A DNA stretch of 64,000 nt from NCBI RefSeq assembly GCF_001650915.1, contig NZ_LXYO01000012.1, positions 124,001 to 188,000 of the forward strand, read 5' to 3'. A program made the translations under genes and the position numbers. The notes below the pieces were generated by a model. It made no database searches. It worked only from the letters and a program-made list of their open reading frames with translations, and was not told the origin of the DNA. Shown here one piece after another: positions 29,506 to 38,698 of the stretch. This DNA is from Marinobacter sp. EhC06 (GTDB taxonomy: Bacteria; Pseudomonadota; Gammaproteobacteria; Pseudomonadales; Oleiphilaceae). Positions within the stretch are counted from its first letter, which is position 1. Each line of letters opens with the position of its first letter.

Positions 29506-31574
29506 GAGTTTTGCTCCTCACAAACCGGGCAGGTTGCATTCCCCTTCCTGAGTGCCGCAACTTGGGATTCTACATTGATGGCCGGAGCGTTCTTCCGTTG
29601 TTCAACTTCCGCCAGTGCCTCCTGCTCGGGCTCGTGGGGCTGATCACCCTCAATAACCCTTGGCATTTGCGCCATCACCACACTCTGTCCCGAACCGCTC
29701 CCCGGCGAACCACCGGAATTGATCTTGATGCCTGGCCCGGATAGCGTCACGCCGCTTGGGTCCAGTTTCAAAAAACTGCCACCCGCCGAAATGGTGATTT
29801 CAGCGCCGGCATCCAGCACCACTTTGGTTCCCGCCTTGTGATGTACTTCAGTACCCGCTTCGCTAAATGTTCCCTGAGAGGATTTCTGGTGGAATGTGCC
29901 GCCTATGTTCTGGCTGCAGTCGCCACCGATGGATTCCCGCTGCTCCCCATCGACTGTTCGATGCTCATTGCCTTTTACATGACTGAAATTGTGGTTCTCC
30001 ACGGTTCGGTGGCTGTCGTTCCGAATCACCTCCGTGCGGTTGTTCTCGGTGAGCAGGTCCAGATCTTTCTGGGCGTGAACGTAGATCTGTTCCTGGCCCG
30101 CTTCGTCCTCGAACCGCAGTTCGTTACTGCCCTCGCCTTTGTGGGTCTTGGTTTTCAGGGTGGTGCGGGTTTTGTGTTCCGGTAGCGCATAAGGCGGCGT
30201 GTTGGTGACGTGATGGGTTCGGCCGGTGATGATGGGCTGGTCCGGATCGCCATCCAGGAAAGAGACAATCACTTCGTGGCCGATCCGGGGCAGTGCCATA
30301 AAGCCATACTGGCCGCCAGCCCAACCCTGGCTGACTCTCAGCCAGGCGCTGCTGTGTTCGTTATTTTTCGAGTAGCGATCCCATGGAAATCGAACTTTGA
30401 CTCGCCCATGCTCATCGCAGTGGATCTCCTCGCCCTCCGGGCCGGTGACGATCGCAATTTGTGGGCCGTCCATCAGGGGACGATGCTGGATGTGCGGGCG
30501 CCAGGTGAGATCGGCGGGTATGGCGCTGAACCGGTTGTGATAAGTGGTCGGCTCACTACCGCCCTCTTCTTCCAGGGCCTGGGGCTGGGTGCCGGTGTGG
30601 GTGATGGTCGTCAGCAGCCATTCCCGGTTCAGGGCGGCGCTGTCGTGCTCCGTAAGCTCTACTTTGGCACCGGCGCTGAAATCCGGGCGGTTGCTCTGCC
30701 CGGATGCGGTGCTGGCGTCGTTACGCAGGGACTGAAGTCTGGCTTCGTTGAAGGGCTGGCCGCTGGCGTCGGCCTTGAAGCGGCCGGGGTAGTCGTAGTG
30801 CTGGTAGTCTTCCCGGTGCTTCAATCCGCTGGAGGCGTTTTCATGCATCAGAGCGTAGGCCGGGTTTTTGAAGGTGTAATCCTTCATGGCTACGGAAGCC
30901 ACCCGCACCCGCTCCTCGTAACGGAATCGATACACCGCCGGGCGGCGGGCGCTGCCGCCGGCTTTGGCGTTGTACTCGGCCGGCTGCAGTTTCGGGGCAT
31001 CGCCGTGGTGGTCTGCGATGACCAGGGCCGGCTGGGTGTCGCCATCCACGCTCCCGTGTTCATAGCGGTAATGCCAGCCCTCTTCAGCCGCGAGGCGTTC
31101 GAGAAAGGCCAGATCGCTTTCCCGGTGCTGAACACAGTATTCCCGCTGCTCCGGGGAGCGCTTGAGATCGAAGACCGAATCGATAATGCCCCGCTCTTCC
31201 AACAGAGTGCGCACAATGGTGTCGGTGCCCTGAGTCTGGAAAATCCGGCTGTTGTGCATCAGTCCCAGACGCCAGAGCGGCGACTGAATAATCAGCTCGT
31301 AGCGGGTACGCCGGTGGCCGGCATCGCCTCGAACGAATTCGTTGACCACGCCGGTAAAGCGCCTGAGTGGCTCACCATCCTGCCAGATAACGAGAACAAC
31401 CGGTTGCTCCAGAATCTCCGATGCCTGAATGGAGGGGTCGGTACTGGCCAGCTCAAGGTGACCCTGGAACACCTCGGAAAGACGCTCGGTCAGTGTGAAG
31501 CCAACCACTGAGAAAAGATCAGAGGGGAGTCCGCCAACACGGGCGGTAAACTGCAATCCACTTGCCTGGGGCAT
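29502..31574 (-). CDS. vgrG: T6SS tip protein VgrG
   Basis: 690 residues from ATG 31574, which has AAGGA eight bases upstream; the frame is open 36 codons further but without a ribosome site. The gp27-like N-terminal half contains [21 protein letters not shown]. The gp5-like OB domain follows ([21 protein letters not shown], then [20 protein letters not shown] and [20 protein letters not shown]), then a repetitive beta-helix needle. An unusual 65-residue acidic extension ends in [12 protein letters not shown] with a CxxC pair (682, 685). No T6SS structural genes are in the window, so this is an orphan vgrG locus. It heads the minus-strand effector operon. Confidence 0.93.
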   Translation of the reverse strand: MPQASGLQFTARVGGLPSDLFSVVGFTLTERLSEVFQGHLELASTDPSIQASEILEQPVVLVIWQDGEPLRRFTGVVNEFVRGDAGHRRTRYELIIQSPLWRLGLMHNSRIFQTQGTDTIVRTLLEERGIIDSVFDLKRSPEQREYCVQHRESDLAFLERLAAEEGWHYRYEHGSVDGDTQPALVIADHHGDAPKLQPAEYNAKAGGSARRPAVYRFRYEERVRVASVAMKDYTFKNPAYALMHENASSGLKHREDYQHYDYPGRFKADASGQPFNEARLQSLRNDASTASGQSNRPDFSAGAKVELTEHDSAALNREWLLTTITHTGTQPQALEEEGGSEPTTYHNRFSAIPADLTWRPHIQHRPLMDGPQIAIVTGPEGEEIHCDEHGRVKVRFPWDRYSKNNEHSSAWLRVSQGWAGGQYGFMALPRIGHEVIVSFLDGDPDQPIITGRTHHVTNTPPYALPEHKTRTTLKTKTHKGEGSNELRFEDEAGQEQIYVHAQKDLDLLTENNRTEVIRNDSHRTVENHNFSHVKGNEHRTVDGEQRESIGGDCSQNIGGTFHQKSSQGTFSEAGTEVHHKAGTKVVLDAGAEITISAGGSFLKLDPSGVTLSGPGIKINSGGSPGSGSGQSVVMAQMPRVIEGDQPHEPEQEALAEVEQRKNAPAINVESQVAALRKGNATCPVCEEQNS

Positions 31575-31752
31575 ATCTTCATTCCTTGAAGAGCAATCGG
31601 TTTTTGAACTCGTCCTGAGCAGGCTTCCGATTATAGCCATCAAGCCGGAGAATGAAACCCCGGGCCAGTCTTGTGTCGGCATGATGAGAGGTTGACCGGA
31701 AATCCATTCTGCTGCACCCTAATCTGGTTTCATTATGCAACCGGAGAGACAA

Positions 31753-32778
31753 GTGAGCGAATATAAGAACCGAGCCGTTGTGCTCAAGCAGCGCCCCCAG
31801 GGTGAAATTCAGCAAGGTGATCTGGTGCTGGAAGAGCGCCCCGTACGCTCCCCTGGTGAGGGCGAGGTGGTTGCCCAGGTGCTCTGGCTTTCGCTGGACC
31901 CTTACATGCGTCCCCGCATGAACGATGCCAAGGGTTACATGGACCCCATCGGCATTGACGAGCCCATTGTCGGCGAGAGCGTTGCCCGGGTGGTGGAATC
32001 ACGTTCAGACGATCTGAAAGTCGGCGACCTGGTCACTTGCTATTCCGGCTGGCAGGAATACGTAACCTTTCCGGCCGATGCGCCGATGGTTTACAAAATT
32101 CAGCAACGAGACAACGTGCCCCTGCAAGCCTACCTCGGCGTTGCCGGCATGCCCGGGCGCACTGGTTATTGCGGCCTGATGTACGTGGGCAAGCCGAAAG
32201 CAGGCGAAACCGTGGTTGTCTCGGCGGCTTCGGGACCAGTGGGCACCGTCGTTGGCCAGACTGCCAAATCAGTAGGTTGCAGGGCCGTTGGCGTTGCCGG
32301 CGGGCCTGAGAAGTGCGATTACGTGGTCAATGAACTGGGTTTCGACGCTTGTATTGATTACAAGGCCGGCAATCTGGAAGAGGACCTGAAGGCAGCCTGC
32401 CCAGACGGCATCGACGTTTACTTCGAAAACGTCGGTGGTGCCGTGACGCGCGCCGTTGCCCCGTTACTCAACAAAGGCGCCCGCGTGCCCATCTGCGGTT
32501 TTGTCTCTGCCTACAATGCAAAAGATATGGCCAGCGTGGAAACTCCCTTCCACGTGCTCGGGGCGCTTGATCCGGCTCCCGAGCATCGTTTTTTCCTCGT
32601 GACAGAATGGCAGGACCAGCATCAGGAAATCACGGACATTCTGGCCTCCCGGGTCGCCTCTGGTGAACTCAAGTACCGGGAGACCGTCGCCGAAGGTCTG
32701 GAAAACGCCGTTGATGCGTTCAAGGGCATGCTCAAGGGCCAGAACTTCGGCAAGCAGCTGGTTCATATCGCAGACTGA
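31753..32778 (+). CDS. NADP-dependent oxidoreductase, CurA/YncB family
   Basis: Zinc-less medium-chain dehydrogenase/reductase, 341 residues from GTG 31753 (GGAGA four bases upstream; ATG 31735 would add six residues). LSLDPYMRPRM near the N-terminus and the Rossmann region VVVSAASGPVGTVVGQTAK are typical of the leukotriene-B4-12-hydroxydehydrogenase/CurA group, which reduces alpha,beta-unsaturated carbonyls with NADPH. YFENVGG and the PICGFVSAYN segment support it. The exact substrate is unknown. It is divergent from vgrG. Confidence 0.88.
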   Translation: MSEYKNRAVVLKQRPQGEIQQGDLVLEERPVRSPGEGEVVAQVLWLSLDPYMRPRMNDAKGYMDPIGIDEPIVGESVARVVESRSDDLKVGDLVTCYSGWQEYVTFPADAPMVYKIQQRDNVPLQAYLGVAGMPGRTGYCGLMYVGKPKAGETVVVSAASGPVGTVVGQTAKSVGCRAVGVAGGPEKCDYVVNELGFDACIDYKAGNLEEDLKAACPDGIDVYFENVGGAVTRAVAPLLNKGARVPICGFVSAYNAKDMASVETPFHVLGALDPAPEHRFFLVTEWQDQHQEITDILASRVASGELKYRETVAEGLENAVDAFKGMLKGQNFGKQLVHIAD

Positions 32779-32810
32779 TTTCAGCCCGGGAGACGCGAGG
32801 GGCTGTGTGA

Positions 32811-33779
32811 TCAGTCGGAGATTTTCAGGAGCACCTTACCGGTGTTCCTGTTCTCGGCCACATAGGCCATCGCATCTTCCACCTGCTCTATCGGCCATGT
32901 GCTATCAATCAGAGGCTCAATCTGGCCGGCTGCGAGCAGTGGCCAGACGTGCCGGTACAGTGCCTGCATCACTTCGCCCTTGTCCTCGACCGTTCGGGAA
33001 CGGAGGGTGGAACCGATCAGGCGCTGGCGTTTGATCAGCATGATGCCCAGGTCCACCTCGGCCATCCGGCCGCCCATCAGTCCGATCAGTACGATCCGGC
33101 CATCGACATTCAGAACCCGCTGATCCTCAGCAATATATTTGCCTCCGACCGGATCCAGAACCATATCCACGCCGCCCCATGCAGTGACAGCATCAATAAA
33201 GGAACCCTCGTTCCGGTTCCAGACGCCACTGGCTCCCAGATTGCGACAAACCTCCAGCTTGGCCTTATCACCAGCGGTGGCAAAGACCGGGTTACCAAAG
33301 GCCGTCGCCAGCTGGATAACCGCGGTTCCAAGGCCGCTGGCACCCGCATGCAGCAGCACCCGCTCGCCCGGTTTCAAGGCCGCTTCGTGATAGAGATTCA
33401 GCCAGGCCGTGGCGAAAACTTCCGGTATGGCCGCGGCCTTTTCCAGCGCTAACCCTTTGGGAATGGGCAACACCTGCACCGCCGGTACCACCACGCGGGT
33501 GGCGTAACCGCCTCCGGTCAGCAGGGCGCAGACTTCATCGCCGGGCTTGAACTGGGTAACATCCGGTCCAACCGAGGCGATCCGACCACTGACTTCCAGC
33601 CCCAGAATGTCAGACGCTCCCGGCGGGGGTGGATAGACACCAGCCCGTTGCATCAGGTCGGCACGGTTAATGGCGGTCCAGACCACCTCGATCTCGACGT
33701 GATCCGCCGGAGGCTCCCCCGGCCCTTCCCAGGAATCCCAACTGAGGTTGCCCCCGGTTACCTTGATTGCTTTGATCAT
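32811..33779 (-). CDS. NAD(P)H quinone oxidoreductase, PIG3/Qor family
   Basis: Zinc-less medium-chain reductase of 322 residues from ATG 33779; the frame is open up to 33836, but the extra residues do not fit the family start MIKAIKV. Signature NRADLMQRAGVYPPPPGASD is the PIG3 motif, and the nucleotide fold LHAGASGLGTAVIQLA is clear. It reduces quinones or enals with NADPH in homologues. It follows the glucosylglycerate-type operon by 81 bases and may be read through, but no functional link is apparent. Confidence 0.88.
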   Translation of the reverse strand: MIKAIKVTGGNLSWDSWEGPGEPPADHVEIEVVWTAINRADLMQRAGVYPPPPGASDILGLEVSGRIASVGPDVTQFKPGDEVCALLTGGGYATRVVVPAVQVLPIPKGLALEKAAAIPEVFATAWLNLYHEAALKPGERVLLHAGASGLGTAVIQLATAFGNPVFATAGDKAKLEVCRNLGASGVWNRNEGSFIDAVTAWGGVDMVLDPVGGKYIAEDQRVLNVDGRIVLIGLMGGRMAEVDLGIMLIKRQRLIGSTLRSRTVEDKGEVMQALYRHVWPLLAAGQIEPLIDSTWPIEQVEDAMAYVAENRNTGKVLLKISD

Positions 33780-33860
33780 GTATGACGTCTCGGCCTTGCT
33801 CATATGGCCACAGGATACCCTATGTTTTTCGAGCATTGCACAAATGACGTTGTCAGATGA

Positions 33861-35600
33861 TCAGACGGTAACTTCCAGGTTGGACAGCCATACGCTCTGG
33901 TAGGGTTTCAGGGTAATCGAGCCGGACAGGTCATCAATGGTCATTCCGGAAATCAGGTCCTGCCAATGATCGGTACCAATCAGATTGATGTCGCTCAGGG
34001 CTACCTGCTGCACTTCGTTGCTGATGTTATGAATGCAGAAGATGGACTGATCCCTGCGCATACTCTGGCGCCAGAAACCAAACAGCTGAAGCCCGAGATG
34101 CAGGGTGAACTGGGTCGCGTTCGGATGAAACGCCGGCTGTTTACGCCGAATGGCGATCAGGCGTTTCAGCTCCTGGAACGCCTTGCTGTGGTGGCTCAGG
34201 GGGTCCGCGAGCTTCTGCTCCAGATCATCCAGTTGCCACTGACTGCGGTTAATGGACCTCAGACGACCGGTATGTTCCACCCGCTCCAGATCGTTCTCGG
34301 TGGCCAGCAGACTGTGGATGTAGATCGCGGGAATCCCCTCCAGCGCCAGCATCACAGTATGGGCGCAGACAAAGCGCTGCAGCTGCCAGTGGTCCCGGCC
34401 CGACTCTGCCGTGCCCTGGAGTGCATCGTAAAGGGCGATATTGATCTCGTAAGGCTGGTCGCGGCCATCCGGCGTGCGCCGGTATGATACCTTGCCACCA
34501 AAGGAATCCATGGTGTTGATCAGCCGGCGCTTCTCTTCCTCAGTCAGCAGGCCATCCGTCGGCCGCATGCCGACGCCATCGTGGGACGCAATAAAGTTCA
34601 GATAGGTGGTGCCCATCTGCGCCGGCGGCATGCTCATCAGCCAGGTTTTCAGGTGTTTGCAGTCACCGGTCACCAGGGTATTGATCAACAGAGGCGGCAG
34701 GGAAAAGTTATAGATCACATGGGCTTCGTTGGCGTTGCCGAAATAAGTGAGGTTTTCACGGTTGGGCACGTTGGTTTCGGTAATCACCACCGCATCCGGG
34801 CTGTGATGCTCAATCAGAAGGCGCAGTATCTTGATCAGTTCATGGGTCTGCTGCAAATGAATGCAGGGCGTGCCCGGTTCCTTCCAGAGAAAGGCGACGG
34901 CATCGAGGCGAAAGATGATAATGCCACGCTCCAAGTAGCGCCGGATGATGGCAACGAATTCGATGAGCACCTTCGGGTTGGCAAAATTCAGATCGACCTG
35001 ATCCTCACTGAAGGTGCACCAGACATACCGTTCGCCATCATCGGTCTGAACCGGGTTCAGCAGTGGCGAGGTTCGGGGTCGCACGACGGCGCTCAGATCA
35101 TCTCTCGGATTACCTTCAAAGAAATAGTCCTTGCCCGGGTCGACCCGTTTGCGGAAATTCTCGAACCAGCGGCTGCGGGCTGACATATGGTTGATCACCA
35201 GGTCCGCCATCAGCTTGTAATCCCGGGCGATGGCCTCGATATCCTCCCAGTTTCCGTGGGACTCGTTCACCGCCAGATAGTCCATGACCGAGAATCCGTC
35301 GTCGGAGCTGTAGGGAAAAAACGGCAGTATATGCACCGACGAGACAGTATCTGAGAGGCAATCGCTCAGAAAACGATGCAGCGTTTGCAGCGGTTTTTCG
35401 TCCGCCCGCTGAACCGTATCGGCATAGGTGATCAGCACCACATCCGATTCGTCCCAGTTATTCTGGTGCGCAGGCGGCGGGGCCTGGTTGGGCTCCAGAC
35501 CCATGGTGGTCAGCAACTGTTCGGCCAGAAAGTCACAGTCCAGCTCTGGATAGACGACATCCAGCATGGAAACCAGCTTCGCTTTCAGAGCCTGGGTCAT
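33861..35600 (-). CDS. GH13_18 phosphorylase, probable glucosylglycerate phosphorylase
   Basis: 579 residues from ATG 35600, overlapping the upstream synthase stop by four bases. This is a sucrose-phosphorylase-like alpha-amylase fold: nucleophile Asp233 in [15 protein letters not shown], acid/base Glu275 in [15 protein letters not shown] and transition-state Asp341 in [15 protein letters not shown] and [10 protein letters not shown] are features I associate with the glucosylglycerate phosphorylase group (which includes E. coli YcjM) rather than true sucrose phosphorylase. The context of glucosyl-phosphoglycerate synthase, its phosphatase and glycerate kinase supports phosphorolysis of glucosylglycerate to glucose-1-phosphate and glycerate. 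Automated annotation would likely call it sucrose phosphorylase. Substrate is inferred. Confidence 0.8.
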   Translation of the reverse strand: MTQALKAKLVSMLDVVYPELDCDFLAEQLLTTMGLEPNQAPPPAHQNNWDESDVVLITYADTVQRADEKPLQTLHRFLSDCLSDTVSSVHILPFFPYSSDDGFSVMDYLAVNESHGNWEDIEAIARDYKLMADLVINHMSARSRWFENFRKRVDPGKDYFFEGNPRDDLSAVVRPRTSPLLNPVQTDDGERYVWCTFSEDQVDLNFANPKVLIEFVAIIRRYLERGIIIFRLDAVAFLWKEPGTPCIHLQQTHELIKILRLLIEHHSPDAVVITETNVPNRENLTYFGNANEAHVIYNFSLPPLLINTLVTGDCKHLKTWLMSMPPAQMGTTYLNFIASHDGVGMRPTDGLLTEEEKRRLINTMDSFGGKVSYRRTPDGRDQPYEINIALYDALQGTAESGRDHWQLQRFVCAHTVMLALEGIPAIYIHSLLATENDLERVEHTGRLRSINRSQWQLDDLEQKLADPLSHHSKAFQELKRLIAIRRKQPAFHPNATQFTLHLGLQLFGFWRQSMRRDQSIFCIHNISNEVQQVALSDINLIGTDHWQDLISGMTIDDLSGSITLKPYQSVWLSNLEVTV

Positions 35601-36820
35601 GGCCGGAATTCCTCGTTATCCAGTTCCACCGCCTCCAGCAACTGCTCCTTGATGTCGGGAATCGCGCTTGTTACCCGGTTCCAGCTGGGAATAAAAGGGG
35701 TGTCCATCGGGTTATCAAGGAAATAGGCGCCGGCCCGCATCACATTCTGGGCGAAGAGTTCCACGGCCTTCTCCTCCTTGTGCCGATCAAACGTCAGGCC
35801 GTTAATAATGGCGTCGTTCTGGTAGGTCTCCACGAAATCCAGGGCAATGCGAAAATACGTGGCCTTGATCGTCCGGAATTTCTCATTGGAGAAAATTTCG
35901 CCATTCGTTGCCAGCTTTCGGAACAAGGCCTTGGCGATATCCATGCTCATTTTGGACAGCCCCTTGCTGGCATCCTCCGGCGAAAGCTCCTGGTGCTTGT
36001 GGTCATAGACATCGGCTATATCCACCTGGCAAAGGCGGTTGGTCGCGTAGTTACGCTTCATCTCCGACAGCACACCGATCTCCAGACCCCAATCGCTGGG
36101 AATGCGCAGATCATTGATCACATCCGTGCGGAACGAGAACTCCCCGGCCAGGGGGTACCGGTAACTGTCCAGGTAGTCCAGGAAATCGTTGGGACCGCAG
36201 ACTTTCTTCAGAGCGCGGATCAGCGGTGTCACCAGCAGGCGGCTCACCCGTCCGTTCATTTTCCCGTCCGCCACCCGCGCGTAGTAGCCTTTGCAGAACA
36301 TGTAGTTGAAGCCGGGGTTGGCCACAGGATAGATAAGGCGGGCCACGAGGTCCCGGGAATATGTGAGGATGTCGCAGTCGTGCAGGGCAACGGACTTGCT
36401 GACACCGGAGGCCAATACATAGCCAAAGCAATACCAGACATTTCGCCCTTTGCCCATTTCAGTCGGTGCCAGATTCTGCTCCCGAAGTTTCAGGTCAATG
36501 TTCCTGAGTCGGGGCCCGTCGTTCCAGAGCACCTTGAAGTTCTGGGGCAGGCCCGAGAAATACTCCAGGGCATGGCGGTATTGTTCCTCGTTGGCGCGGT
36601 CCAGGCCAATAACCACCTGATCCAGATACGGCACTTTGCCCAGCTCGTGCACAATATTTTTCAGGGCCGGCCCTTCCAGCTCCGAATAGAGCGACGGCAG
36701 CACCAACGACATGGGCCGGGCTTTGCGAAAACTCATCAGCTCTGCTTCCAGGTCCTCCACCGGACGCCGAACAAGGTTATGAAGGGTTGTGATAATGCCA
36801 TTCTGGTAAAAGTCGCCCAT
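35597..36820 (-). CDS. gpgS: Glucosyl-3-phosphoglycerate synthase-like glycosyltransferase (GT81)
   Basis: 407 residues from ATG 36820, after a strong AAGGAGAG site. GT-A fold: [20 protein letters not shown] opens the nucleotide-sugar domain, with [11 protein letters not shown] and the metal-binding [10 protein letters not shown] (D-x-D) around residues 115-150. [20 protein letters not shown] and [17 protein letters not shown] match the GT81 glucosyl/mannosyl-3-phosphoglycerate synthase pattern. It would transfer glucose from an NDP-glucose to 3-phosphoglycerate. The phosphatase gene lies upstream and the phosphorylase overlaps downstream. Glucose rather than mannose is inferred from the phosphorylase. 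Confidence 0.85.
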   Translation of the reverse strand: MGDFYQNGIITTLHNLVRRPVEDLEAELMSFRKARPMSLVLPSLYSELEGPALKNIVHELGKVPYLDQVVIGLDRANEEQYRHALEYFSGLPQNFKVLWNDGPRLRNIDLKLREQNLAPTEMGKGRNVWYCFGYVLASGVSKSVALHDCDILTYSRDLVARLIYPVANPGFNYMFCKGYYARVADGKMNGRVSRLLVTPLIRALKKVCGPNDFLDYLDSYRYPLAGEFSFRTDVINDLRIPSDWGLEIGVLSEMKRNYATNRLCQVDIADVYDHKHQELSPEDASKGLSKMSMDIAKALFRKLATNGEIFSNEKFRTIKATYFRIALDFVETYQNDAIINGLTFDRHKEEKAVELFAQNVMRAGAYFLDNPMDTPFIPSWNRVTSAIPDIKEQLLEAVELDNEEFRP

Positions 36821-36856
36821 GGCGGCTCTCCTTCTTGATACCCGCACTCGAACGGG

Positions 36857-37672
36857 TCAGTACCCGTACTCAACCAGGAGGTTGAGTACGCACTCATTCC
36901 AGCCTTCGGGGCCGGGCTTGAGGGAGCGCATGGCGTGCCTGGTCGAGGGCAACTGCACCTCTTCGCTTTTTACGCCCCGGATCACCACCGGTATGTCCGC
37001 CGATTCCAGCATCTGCTGATCGTTGGGGCTGTCACCCAGGGCAATGGCCAACACAGGCTCATCGCCATGCTGCTCCCGGTATTGCTCTTTATATTTGTTT
37101 AGCAAGAACCGGGCCCCATCGGCTTTATCAAAAATTCCCATGGCATGGAGAAAACGTCCGCCGGCCACCAGACGAAGCTGTTCGGCACCGAGAGCCTCCT
37201 CGAAGTGGACCAACTCCTCGTCGGTGCCCTGCCAGATCAATGGTTCGGTCCCCAGCCGCTCTTTGGCACGCTCGGCCGCCGCCGGTTCCAGGCCGGTCTC
37301 TGCTGCCAGCTCGTCTGCGGACATGTCGGCAAAACCCTTGAACCGCGCGCCCGTCTTCCGTTGGGCGCCCAGCACTTCAAGGACCCGATCCCGGGTTGCA
37401 CCAAAATTCACCACTTCTTCTTCAGCATTGCCCAGGGCGTGGGGCGGAATAACGACGGCTGCACCGTTTTCGACAATGAATGGATCGGTATTTCCAAGCT
37501 CTTCCCTCAATGCACGGATTTCAGGCATGGTCTTGCTGGAGTTAAGCACCAGGGGAATATTGGCCGCCGTCAGCCTGGCCAGCGCCGGGCCTGCCGCATG
37601 CCACCGGTAATCGTCATGATCAAGCAGGGTGCCATCAAGATCCGAAAAGAGGATCAAATGAGGTCTGGCCAT
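36857..37672 (-). CDS. Glucosyl/mannosyl-3-phosphoglycerate phosphatase (HAD-IIB)
   Basis: 271 residues from ATG 37672. HAD motif I DLDGTLLD at residues 11-18 provides nucleophile Asp11 and acid Asp13. VLNSSKTMPEIRAL gives motif II, and GDSPNDQQML near 215-224 is motif IV. FIVENGAAVVIP and the cap-domain TGLEPAAAERAKER pattern point to the MPGP/GPGP group. It would dephosphorylate the synthase product to the mature solute. It starts 12 bases after the kinase stop and ends 36 bases before gpgS. Confidence 0.87.
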   Translation of the reverse strand: MARPHLILFSDLDGTLLDHDDYRWHAAGPALARLTAANIPLVLNSSKTMPEIRALREELGNTDPFIVENGAAVVIPPHALGNAEEEVVNFGATRDRVLEVLGAQRKTGARFKGFADMSADELAAETGLEPAAAERAKERLGTEPLIWQGTDEELVHFEEALGAEQLRLVAGGRFLHAMGIFDKADGARFLLNKYKEQYREQHGDEPVLAIALGDSPNDQQMLESADIPVVIRGVKSEEVQLPSTRHAMRSLKPGPEGWNECVLNLLVEYGY

Positions 37673-37684
37673 GGCTGGTCTCCG

Positions 37685-38623
37685 TTATGCCTTTCGGAAC
37701 TGCGGAAGACCGAGGGAATGGTCCTCGGCCACGTTGATCAGAACATCGGCCCTCCCCGGCATTTCAGCGAGGCAGGCCCGGGTCACACGCTCATAGTGCA
37801 TAACGAAACGGCCGACTTCTTCGTCGGTCATAATGCGCAAATCCTGTGCGCCTCCACGGAGCGTGCCACTTTCTGGTGCATTGCGGATTTTGTTCGCCAG
37901 CTTTTGCTCCTGGAGTCGACGCCATTCAAGAACACACTCCATAGAGGGGGCCTCCAACATGACCAGAAAATCGATTTCATCAAAAAACTGCCGGTATTCC
38001 CCTTTCAACTGATCGTTAACATAGCTGCGCCAGACACCGTCCGGGTCCTCGTTCTTCTCCAAAAGATTCATCGGCTGGGCGAGCGCACGGTCTTTCTCCG
38101 GTCGCGCATCCAGGCACCAGCCCTCCAGAAGAATGACCTCCGCCCTTCCGCCGAAGACAGGCCACTGATCCCGAGGAACCCGGTCGTCCCTGGATTTGTC
38201 GAAGGCAGGAATCGGGGTGACATATTCAGACGCTGCACTGCGCAAGCGGTTCAAGACCTGTTGCCCGAGCGCCACGTCGTGTGTTCCCGGCACGCCACGG
38301 GTTTTAAACAACGGGTGTACCCGTTCGGCAAGGTCCTGACGCTCGGCTCTGGTAAGGTAAATGTCATCCAGAGAAAAATTGGCCGCAGACCGGTTGCGGT
38401 GCCGGAGCAGAATTTCTCGTAAAAAGAGCGTCAACGTAGACTTACCCGTACCCTGGGCTCCGTGAATACCAACCACAATGGGTTGCTTTTCCGTATCATG
38501 GAGCGCACAGATTCGGTCTGCCAGCGGCAGAATGGTCTTTTCCACCGTTTCGGCGTAGGAGTCGGGCAGGCCCTCCTGTTGAATCAGGGCACTGACGGTT
38601 TGTTCGAGCGAGCGATCAGACAC
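37685..38623 (-). CDS. P-loop kinase, probable D-glycerate 3-kinase
   Basis: 312 residues from GTG 38623 with GGA upstream. Walker A GIHGAQGTGKST near residues 52-63. SLDDIYLTRAERQDLAERVHP and RGVPGTHDVALG match the plant/yeast-type glycerate kinase (GLYK) pattern, and FDKSRDDRVP and LLEGWCLDARP complete the uridine-kinase-like fold. It would phosphorylate glycerate to 3-phosphoglycerate, the acceptor of gpgS, closing a cycle with the phosphorylase two genes downstream. It is the first gene of the operon and is divergent from selO. Confidence 0.85.
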   Translation of the reverse strand: MSDRSLEQTVSALIQQEGLPDSYAETVEKTILPLADRICALHDTEKQPIVVGIHGAQGTGKSTLTLFLREILLRHRNRSAANFSLDDIYLTRAERQDLAERVHPLFKTRGVPGTHDVALGQQVLNRLRSAASEYVTPIPAFDKSRDDRVPRDQWPVFGGRAEVILLEGWCLDARPEKDRALAQPMNLLEKNEDPDGVWRSYVNDQLKGEYRQFFDEIDFLVMLEAPSMECVLEWRRLQEQKLANKIRNAPESGTLRGGAQDLRIMTDEEVGRFVMHYERVTRACLAEMPGRADVLINVAEDHSLGLPQFRKA

Positions 38624-38698
38624 GTTGGATTTCCGGTTTAATAGATTATTGAAGAGAGACGGCAGCAGAATTCATACCAATGGGAGTATAGGCGTTTT

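Noticed and set aside
30210..31511. 433-codon plus-strand open frame opposite vgrG
   Set aside because: Mirror of VgrG codons; VgrG motifs on the minus strand are unambiguous.
22216..31752. Prophage or insertion sequence as origin of the T6SS island
   Set aside because: No integrase, transposase, terminal inverted repeat or tRNA-attached direct repeat is visible near the island edges.
33861..35600. True sucrose phosphorylase
   Set aside because: No sucrose synthesis or uptake gene is adjacent, while the operon partners handle phosphoglycerate and glycerate; TETNVP-type motifs fit the glucosylglycerate group better. Not fully excluded.
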